This document shows, piece by piece, positions 20,982 to 26,527 of a stretch of DNA of 26,527 bases; position 1 is the stretch's first letter; each line of letters begins with the position of its first letter. Source of the stretch: DASVFB01 sp036380275 (GTDB taxonomy: Bacteria > Actinomycetota > Thermoleophilia > Gaiellales > Gaiellaceae); contig DASVFB010000214.1 of assembly GCA_036380275.1 (NCBI GenBank), forward strand, positions 1 through 26,527. Reading direction: 5' to 3'. The notes beneath the pieces are model-generated. The model had not been told where the DNA came from and did not search any database. It worked only from the letters and a program-made list of their open reading frames with translations. The position numbers and the translations under genes were made by a program.

Positions 20982-22582
20982 GCGGGTCCGTTCGTGACGC
21001 CGCGTTCGACGTCTTCCGTCGGCGCGGCCTGACGACGCTCTTCTCGAACCCGGGCTCGACCGAGGTTCCGTTCCTAGCCGGATTGCCCGACGACCTGAAG
21101 TTCGTGCTCGCACTGCACGAAGGGTCGGTCGTCTCGATGGCGACCGGGTTTGCGATCGGCCGCGGCGAGCCGGCGCTGGCGGTCGTGCACACGACTGCGG
21201 GTCTCGGCAATGCGGTCGGGGCGTTGGCGACGGCGCGGGTCAACCGCGCGCCGCTCGTCGTCCTCGTCGGGCAACAGGATCGGCGGCACCTCGTCTTCGA
21301 GCCATTCCTGACCGGCCGGCTCGACGGCCTTGCCGGCGAGTACCCGGTCTCCGTCGAGCAACCCGTCCGCCCGCAGGAGGTCCCGGGGGCGATCGAGCGC
21401 GCGTACCACGCCGCTGCGACCCAGCGCGGGCCGGCGCTCGTGATCGTGCCCATGGACGACTGGGACGCGCCGGCCGAGGACGCGCGGGAAGACGCAGCCG
21501 CGGGTCGCGTGCTGCGTGCCGCGGCCGTCGATCCAGCCGCGGTCGACGCGCTCGTCGAGTTCCTGTCCTCCTCCGAGTCGCCGGCGCTCGTGGTCGGAGC
21601 CGGCGCGGACGACGCCGAGACCTGGGCGGCGCTGGTGGAACTGGCGGAGCGGCTCGTCGTTCCGGTCTTCCAGGAGTCGTTCGGCGCGCGCGCCGGATTC
21701 CCGCAGGACCATCCGTTGTTCTCGGGCTTTCTTCCCGCGGACCGTCTGCGGTTGCGCGAGACGCTCGCGCCGTTCGACGCGCTGCTGGTCGTCGGCGCGC
21801 CGGTGTTCCGGCAATCTCCGTACGCGCCGGGACGGTTCACGGAGCCCGGGGCGCGGATCGCCGTCGTCGGCACCGATGCCGACGAGCTGCATCGAAGCCC
21901 TGCGGAGCTCGCAGTGCTCGCGCCGCCGGCCGCGGTCTGTCGCGAGCTTGCGTTGCGCGTCCCGGCGCGCGACGTTGCGACGCCCGATCGACGCGAGGTG
22001 CCTCCTCCGCCGGCGCCGCCGGCGGACGGCGAGCCGATGCTCGCGGGTCACGTCCTCGCGGCGCTTGCGGAACGTCTACCACGTGACGCAGTCGTCGTGG
22101 AAGAGGCGCCCGTCGACCGGCCTGAGCTGCACGAGCGACTCGCCGCACGCGAGCCGCTCGGCTTCCTCAGCGCAGCGATGGGCGGCCTCGGTTTCGCGCT
22201 CGGCGGCGCGACGGGCGTGCGCATGGCGCTTCCCGGTCGTCCGGTCGTCGCGGTCGTCGGCGACGGCTCGGCGATCTACGGGATCCAAGCGCTCTGGAGC
22301 GCCGCGCACTACCGCGTCGGCGTTCTCTTCGTGATCCTGTCGAACGGTGGCTACGCGATCATGGACCGCCTGGCCGAGCGCCGTGGCGGTGAGCCGCCGT
22401 GGCCGAGCTTCGACGTCGACGTCGCAGCGCTCGCGCGCGCGTTCGGCTGTCCCGGCCGGCGCATCACGACGTACGACGAGCTCGCGACCGAGCTCGACGC
22501 GATCGTGCCGACCCTCGCGTCACGCGACGAGCCCGTGCTGCTCGACGTCGCGATTGCGCCAACGCAGACGTTCGCGCCGTAG
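20930..22582 (+). CDS. ThDP-dependent enzyme, benzoylformate decarboxylase-like
   Basis: The protein aligns with thiamine diphosphate decarboxylases of the benzoylformate decarboxylase type. FSNPGSTEVPF (Ser43), HEGSVVSMATGFA (Glu64) and HTTAGLGNAVGAL (His87) match the N-domain, and GDGSAIYG with LSNGGYAIM forms the ThDP/Mg motif. The second catalytic His of benzoylformate decarboxylase (His281) corresponds to Ser296 in VFRQSPYAPG, so the reaction may differ. The GTG at 20930 follows GAGGAG and overlaps the MetE-like gene by 52 nt, giving 550 residues. The first 20 residues are not conserved, but no in-frame ATG, GTG or TTG lies closer. It could instead be an oxalyl-CoA or sulfo-keto acid decarboxylase relative. 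Confidence 0.85.
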   Translation: MGETALDRRSGSGSLGLSGSVRDAAFDVFRRRGLTTLFSNPGSTEVPFLAGLPDDLKFVLALHEGSVVSMATGFAIGRGEPALAVVHTTAGLGNAVGALATARVNRAPLVVLVGQQDRRHLVFEPFLTGRLDGLAGEYPVSVEQPVRPQEVPGAIERAYHAAATQRGPALVIVPMDDWDAPAEDAREDAAAGRVLRAAAVDPAAVDALVEFLSSSESPALVVGAGADDAETWAALVELAERLVVPVFQESFGARAGFPQDHPLFSGFLPADRLRLRETLAPFDALLVVGAPVFRQSPYAPGRFTEPGARIAVVGTDADELHRSPAELAVLAPPAAVCRELALRVPARDVATPDRREVPPPPAPPADGEPMLAGHVLAALAERLPRDAVVVEEAPVDRPELHERLAAREPLGFLSAAMGGLGFALGGATGVRMALPGRPVVAVVGDGSAIYGIQALWSAAHYRVGVLFVILSNGGYAIMDRLAERRGGEPPWPSFDVDVAALARAFGCPGRRITTYDELATELDAIVPTLASRDEPVLLDVAIAPTQTFAP

Positions 22583-22598
22583 CCTCCGCCGCTGCAGG

Positions 22599-22633
22599 GC
22601 GTGGACGGCGCCCCCGCCGGGCGCCGTCCACGC
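22599..22633. terminator. Strong bidirectional hairpin terminator
   Basis: GCGTGGACGGCGCCC and GGGCGCCGTCCACGC form a perfect 15-bp stem with a 5-nt loop, midway between the convergent stops of the ThDP enzyme and the ABC binding protein. It lacks a T-run but the stem is exceptionally stable. Confidence 0.75.
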
Positions 22634-22641
22634 GTCATGGC

Positions 22642-23862
22642 CTAGCTGATCTTCAGCGTTCGCTTGCGCTTTGGGTGCGTGATCGAGCTGTAGACGTACT
22701 TGCCCTTCTTCAGGGTCAGCGTCCACGTGCTCCGTCCTGTCCCCTTCACGCTCGTCTGCTTCGTCACGCCGGGGCCGACGAGCTTGAATCCCGTCGTCTT
22801 CGAGTTGTCGGTGACGACGACCGTGTACTGGCCGTGTGGCAGCGTCGCGACCGCCTTCCCATCGAGCCGCAGCGTGATGAAGACGTTGCCGACCGTGCCC
22901 TGGAGCACCTTGCCGCCGGTCACGGTGCTCGGCACGAGCCTCGCCATGTTCGGCAGCGAGTCGATCACGCCGAACTCCTTCGCGTACTTCGCGAGCTGGA
23001 CGAGCTTGGAACGGTCGACCACTGGGCTCCAGATCGGCAAGCGCACGTTCTGGGTTCCCGCCGGTAGCAGCGCGCGGATCTCATCCGGATGCGCCTGCGC
23101 GTACGCGAGCGACTCGCTGATCGCCTCGTGAAACGACTTGGCGAGCTGCGGGTTCTTCGACACCCAGCTGTCCAGCGCGCCGTAGCCGCCGATTGGCCAG
23201 AACTTGCCCAGCACTGGGCCGGGCGCCATGACGATCCGGTCGCCGTCGATGTTCAGGCCCTGGGAGACGAACGGCTCCGGCGCCCAGAAAGCGTCGATCT
23301 GGCCGTTGTTCAGCGCCGAGCGCATCGCGCCGAATCCGATCGCGACCAGCTTCGGCGAGTTCGGATCGACGCCGACCTTCTTCAACGCCGCCTTGATCAT
23401 CACCTCGCCGACGCCCTTCAACGCGTTGACGGCGATCGTCTTCCCGGCGAGATCCTGCGGGCTGCGGATCGAGCTCGACCCCTTGACCATGATGTTCTGC
23501 CAGTTGTCGTCGACGCTTGTTCCCTCGACCTCGCTCGCCGAGATCATCTGAAACTTGATCCCCTGGACGCGGCCGATCATCGCCGGCACGTAGCCCAGAT
23601 AGCCGATATCCCCGTCGCCGTTTGCGAGCGAGAGCACGACGTCGTTGCCGCTCTGTAGCACCTTCTTCTGGATCTCGATCCCGCGCTGCGAGAAGAACCC
23701 CTTCTGGACGCCGAGGTCGAGCGGAAGTGCGTTCGCGATGTTCAGGGTGCGGAGGTTGATCGTCGCGAGGGTTCTGTCGGACGAGCTCGAAGCGGAGCCG
23801 CCGAAGAGCAACGCGGCTGCGAGCGCGACCAGGATCGTTGGCACGAACAGCCTTATTCTCAT
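22642..23862 (-). CDS. NitT/TauT-family ABC transporter substrate-binding protein with cupredoxin-like tail
   Basis: A signal peptide (MRIRLFVPTILVALAAALLFGG) leads into an NMT1/SsuA-like binding domain: LNIANALPLDLGVQKGFF, GNDVVLSLANGDGDIGYLGY, DLAGKTIAVNALKGVGE, and DAFWAPEPFVSQGL. Lacking a Cys after the signal, it is not an evident lipoprotein. From about residue 322 to 406 there is an extra domain (VTDNSKTTGFKLVGPGV, later TGRSTWTLTLKKGKYVY and SSITHPKRKRTLKIS). It has the pattern of a plastocyanin-like fold but lacks the copper Cys. The gene starts ATG AGA ATA AGG, three codons that are rare in GC-rich genomes. It is last in the IclR-permease-permease-ATPase operon. The ligand is unknown (sulfonate, nitrate, pyrimidine or aromatic types are all possible). 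Confidence 0.88.
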   Translation of the reverse strand: MRIRLFVPTILVALAAALLFGGSASSSSDRTLATINLRTLNIANALPLDLGVQKGFFSQRGIEIQKKVLQSGNDVVLSLANGDGDIGYLGYVPAMIGRVQGIKFQMISASEVEGTSVDDNWQNIMVKGSSSIRSPQDLAGKTIAVNALKGVGEVMIKAALKKVGVDPNSPKLVAIGFGAMRSALNNGQIDAFWAPEPFVSQGLNIDGDRIVMAPGPVLGKFWPIGGYGALDSWVSKNPQLAKSFHEAISESLAYAQAHPDEIRALLPAGTQNVRLPIWSPVVDRSKLVQLAKYAKEFGVIDSLPNMARLVPSTVTGGKVLQGTVGNVFITLRLDGKAVATLPHGQYTVVVTDNSKTTGFKLVGPGVTKQTSVKGTGRSTWTLTLKKGKYVYSSITHPKRKRTLKIS

Positions 23863-23887
23863 CCCTGTCCTTCCTTTCGATCGAGTC

Positions 23888-24661
23888 TCATACCGGAACC
23901 GGCAGCTCCCGTTTGATCAGCCGGTAGACGTGCCCGCGCAGTTGCAAGAACTCGGGCAGCTCCTTCGTCGTGATCTGATCGCGAGGGCGACCCAGGTCGA
24001 CCTGCACGATCTCCTTCACTTCCGTGGGCGCATGCGTGAGCACGACGACGCGATCGGCGAGATACACCGACTCGTCGATGTCGTGGGTGACGAACAGGAT
24101 CGTGATGCCGTACTCCTCGCGCACGCGTAGCACGAGGTCCTCGAGGTCGCCGCGCGTCTGGGCGTCGACCGACGCGAACGGCTCGTCCATGAGCAGGATC
24201 GTCGGCTGGTAGGCGAGCGCCCGCGCGATCGCGACTCGCTGCTGCATGCCGCCCGACAGCTGCCACGGGTAGTGGTCGATGAACCGCGTGAGCCCGACCG
24301 ACTCGAGCGCGTCCTCGACGAGGCGCCTGCGCTCGTCGCGCCCGAGCGACTTGTGACGGAGCGGCAGCAGCACGTTGTTTCGAACGGACGCCCACGGCAT
24401 CAACGAGCGTCCGTACTCCTGGAAGACGAGCGCCATCTCCTCCGGCGGCGCGGTGACGCGCTTGCCCCGGAGAATGATGTCGCCGCGCGTTGGGTGGAGG
24501 AGACCTGCGACGCACTTGAGCAGCGTCGTCTTCCCGCAGCCGGACGGACCGACGACGCAGACGAACTCTCCGTCCTCGACGACGAACGAAACGTCGCGCA
24601 GCGCGTGCGTGGCCTTCTCGTCGGTGCCGTACGTCTTCGCGAGGTTGCCGATCTCGAGCAT
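23888..24661 (-). CDS. ABC transporter ATP-binding protein (NitT/TauT family)
   Basis: This is the ATPase that drives uptake through the two adjacent permeases. Walker A is GPSGCGKTT (38-46), the Q-loop FQEYGRSLMPW (80-90), the signature LSGGMQQR (135-142), Walker B ILLMDEP (155-161) and the switch His in VTHDIDES (191-198), typical of SsuB/TauB-like proteins. The 257-residue product begins at the ATG that shares one base with the stop of permease 1 (TGATG); a longer upstream frame is the permease gene in another frame. The binding-protein gene follows 25 nt later. Confidence 0.95.
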   Translation of the reverse strand: MLEIGNLAKTYGTDEKATHALRDVSFVVEDGEFVCVVGPSGCGKTTLLKCVAGLLHPTRGDIILRGKRVTAPPEEMALVFQEYGRSLMPWASVRNNVLLPLRHKSLGRDERRRLVEDALESVGLTRFIDHYPWQLSGGMQQRVAIARALAYQPTILLMDEPFASVDAQTRGDLEDLVLRVREEYGITILFVTHDIDESVYLADRVVVLTHAPTEVKEIVQVDLGRPRDQITTKELPEFLQLRGHVYRLIKRELPVPV

Positions 24662-25437
24662 CAGGCTTGGGCCGCGCGCCAGCCGCGGTGCCAGGCGAGG
24701 AGCCGGCGCTCGGCGAGAAGGAAGACGACGTTCAGCAGGTAGCCGAGCACGCCGATGAGCACGATCGCCGCCCACATCGGCGTGAACTCGAACGTGTTCT
24801 TCGAGATGAGCAGCACGTAGCCGACGCCGCTCGTGCTCGAGAAGTACTCGGAGAGGACCATCATGATCACTGCGAGCGAAAGACTCGTACGCATGCCGGC
24901 CGCGATCTGCGGCGACGCCGCGGGCAGCACGATGCGGCGGATCGCCTCGCGCCTCGGGATGTTGTAGGAACGCGCCGTCTCCATCATCGTCGGGTCGATC
25001 CCGCGCACGCCGTCGATCGTGTTCAGCAGGACCGGGAAGATGCAGAAGAACGCGATGAACGCGATCTTCTGGCGGTTGCCGATCGAGTGGACGAGGATGA
25101 TCGAGATCGGAAGCAGGGCGGGCGGAGGCATCGCGCGCCAGTACTCGATGTGAGGCATCGCCCACAGGCGCGCCCAGCGCGAGAGGCCGATCGGGATACC
25201 GAGCGCGATGCCGACGACGACGGCGATCGCGAAACCGAGGCCGATGCGTTCGAGGCTCGGCACGACGTGCTCGCCGAACTGGGAGAAGAGCCACATCTGG
25301 CGGAACTCGACGAGGATCGTCGACAGACGTGGAAACTTCGCGTCGTCGAGGTGGACCGTGTACGCCTGCCACGCGGCGAGGATCGCGAGTGGCACCGCGA
25401 TCTCGAGCGTTACCCTGAGCGCGCGGCGATGACTCAC
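24661..25437 (-). CDS. ABC transporter permease 1 (NitT/TauT family)
   Basis: This is a membrane subunit with about six hydrophobic segments (for example EIAVPLAILAAWQAY and LGFAIAVVVGIALGIPIGL). The cytoplasmic coupling loop is ETARSYNIPRREAIRRIVLP, the EAA motif of the binding-protein-dependent family. The 258-residue length is normal. The GTG start overlaps the stop of permease 2 as GTGA, and its stop shares a base with the ATPase ATG. Two different permeases imply a heterodimeric channel. Confidence 0.93.
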   Translation of the reverse strand: MSHRRALRVTLEIAVPLAILAAWQAYTVHLDDAKFPRLSTILVEFRQMWLFSQFGEHVVPSLERIGLGFAIAVVVGIALGIPIGLSRWARLWAMPHIEYWRAMPPPALLPISIILVHSIGNRQKIAFIAFFCIFPVLLNTIDGVRGIDPTMMETARSYNIPRREAIRRIVLPAASPQIAAGMRTSLSLAVIMMVLSEYFSSTSGVGYVLLISKNTFEFTPMWAAIVLIGVLGYLLNVVFLLAERRLLAWHRGWRAAQA

Positions 25438-26261
25438 GTCACCTCAGTCCGTTCCGAGGGATGCCAGCGCAGCGCGCGTCGCTCGAGCGTCGTGAAGAGC
25501 AGGTGGATCCCGACGCCGAGGAACCCGGTCGCGAGCGCGAGTGCGTACAGCTGCGTCTCGAGGCCGTACGACTGCGCGTAGTTCACGAGCTGTCCGAGAC
25601 CGGGCGTCCCCATGAAGAGCTCGGCCGTGAAGGCGAGAATCAACGCGACCGTGGACGAGATCCGCAGGCCCGTTGCGATGTACGGCGCGGAGCTCGGCAG
25701 CGTGATGCGGTAGAGGCGCTCGAGTCGTCCCACCCCGAACGACTTCGCCGTCTCGAGCGCGACCGGGTCGACGTCGCGGACGCCGTACATCGTTTGGATG
25801 AGCAGCGGCCAGAAGGCGCCGAACGCCGCGAGGAAGACCTCGCTCTTGAGGTTCGTGCCGATCGTCAGGAAGAGCACCGGGATCAGTGCCGCCGACGGGA
25901 TCGGACGCAGGAACTCGATCGGCACGCGAAACGCGGTTGCCGCGAGATCGCTGGAGCCAAGCACGATGCCGATCGGGATCGCAAGGACCGCGGCGATCAG
26001 TAGTCCGCCGAACCAGCCGCGCACCGTGTCGGCGAACGACCACCAGAAGTGGCTCGTCTGCATCATCGACCACAGCTCGTTGAAGCTCGTGCTCATCGCC
26101 GGGAGGTCGCGTTGCGAGATGACGCCGGTACGCGAGATCAGCTCCCAGAAGAGGAGCGCCGACACGATCGAGAGGACGAAGACGACCGGCTCGACGGCCG
26201 GGATGGGGCGGCGCTCGCGCGCGGCCGGGAGCGCGGTGGTCGCGACTTCACCGGCGGCCAT
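25434..26261 (-). CDS. ABC transporter permease 2 (NitT/TauT family)
   Basis: The 275-residue membrane protein has an extended cytoplasmic head (about 24 residues), a first hydrophobic segment (VVFVLSIVSALLFWELI), and others such as GGLLIAAVLAIPIGIVLGS. The coupling loop is ETAKSFGVGRLERLYRITLP. It is only distantly similar to permease 1, as expected for partner subunits. The ATG at 26259-26261 overlaps the end of the IclR gene by 14 nt, placing the regulator at the head of the operon. Confidence 0.93.
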   Translation of the reverse strand: MAAGEVATTALPAARERRPIPAVEPVVFVLSIVSALLFWELISRTGVISQRDLPAMSTSFNELWSMMQTSHFWWSFADTVRGWFGGLLIAAVLAIPIGIVLGSSDLAATAFRVPIEFLRPIPSAALIPVLFLTIGTNLKSEVFLAAFGAFWPLLIQTMYGVRDVDPVALETAKSFGVGRLERLYRITLPSSAPYIATGLRISSTVALILAFTAELFMGTPGLGQLVNYAQSYGLETQLYALALATGFLGVGIHLLFTTLERRALRWHPSERTEVT

Positions 26262-26527
26262 ACGTCACCACTTCCCGGAAGCCTGCGTGCGCTGCGATCT
26301 CTGTGGCCGTGTGGACGAGCGCGGGCGCCAGGTCCTCGAAGAGCTCGTCCATCGAGACGAGCGAGCGGTGCACCGCGAGGTTGATCGCCGCCACCACTTC
26401 TCCGGTCTGCGCGCGCACGGGCGCAGCGATCGAGCGCAGTCCGTACGCGAGTTCCTCGTTGTTGATGGCCCAGCCCTGTGCGCGTACCTGCTCGAGCTCC
26501 TTCAGCAATGCACGCTTTGAGGTGATC
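26248..26527 (-). CDS. IclR-family transcriptional regulator, C-terminal part (partial)
   Basis: The window ends inside this gene; 92 complete codons are visible. The peptide (ITSKRALLKELEQVRAQGWA, then NNEELAYGLRSIAAPVRAQ and GEVVAAINLAV) matches the ligand-binding domain of IclR regulators, where this segment forms the effector pocket. The DNA-binding N-domain lies outside. The frame continues upstream of the TTG at 26506-26508, so that codon is internal. Its overlap with permease 2 suggests it controls the transporter genes that follow. Confidence 0.88.
   Translation of the reverse strand, partial: ITSKRALLKELEQVRAQGWAINNEELAYGLRSIAAPVRAQTGEVVAAINLAVHRSLVSMDELFEDLAPALVHTATEIAAHAGFREVVTYGRR

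Overview
The window is high-GC bacterial DNA with densely packed genes, many GTG and TTG starts, and strong C/G bias at third codon positions. Gene content (PurS and PurQ as separate subunits, the rpsF-ssb-rpsR-rplI cluster, CGAAC-N4-GTTCG-type SOS boxes, a DUF1707-like protein, and a cupredoxin-like tail whose sequence style I associate with deep-branching actinobacteria) suggests an actinomycetote. Thermoleophilia (Gaiellales or Solirubrobacterales) is my best guess. This is inference from gene content, not a phylogeny.

Layout. (1) 1-7455: a purine biosynthesis region on the minus strand. It holds purD-purE-M20 peptidase (overlapping genes), then purB-purC-purS-purQ (overlapping genes), with purA as a separate unit upstream. 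The 3' end of an unrelated plus-strand gene lies at the left edge. purL, purF, purM, purN, purH and purK are not in the window. (2) 7467-11366: a replication and ribosome block on the minus strand. It holds rpsF-ssb-rpsR-rplI, then dnaB followed by two tiny tightly coupled genes, one of them zinc-ribbon-like. Three SOS-box-like palindromes lie here: a tandem pair inside the end of rpsF just before ssb, and one before dnaB. (3) 11446-16702: plus-strand genes, namely two small helical proteins, pheA (prephenate dehydratase), a 1010-residue secreted BNR/Asp-box propeller protein and a DUF1707-like membrane protein. (4) 16746-19711: a minus-strand pair, a flavin monooxygenase-like protein and a cytoplasmic-looking multicopper oxidase with two heavy-metal-binding motifs and a His-rich insert. 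(5) 19827-22582: plus-strand MetE-like methyltransferase overlapping a benzoylformate-decarboxylase-like ThDP enzyme. (6) 22642-26527: a minus-strand IclR regulator-permease-permease-ATPase-binding protein ABC operon of the NitT/TauT type, whose binding protein carries a cupredoxin-like C-terminal domain lacking copper ligands.

How it works together. Regions 1 and 2 are core metabolism and replication. purD, purB, purA, pheA, the gene at 11446 and the MetE-like gene each have a TANNNT-like hexamer 6-8 nt before the start codon, which points to leaderless transcripts. Regions 4-6 are accessory: probable metal oxidation or resistance, one-carbon/keto-acid chemistry, and uptake of an unknown small anion or organic compound.

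I see no CRISPR array, tRNA, rRNA, insertion sequence or prophage. I do not claim a wholly new system. The strongest unusual signal is the 24-bp tandem duplication in rpsF, which encodes both a repeated S6 tail and two SOS-box-like operators in front of ssb.
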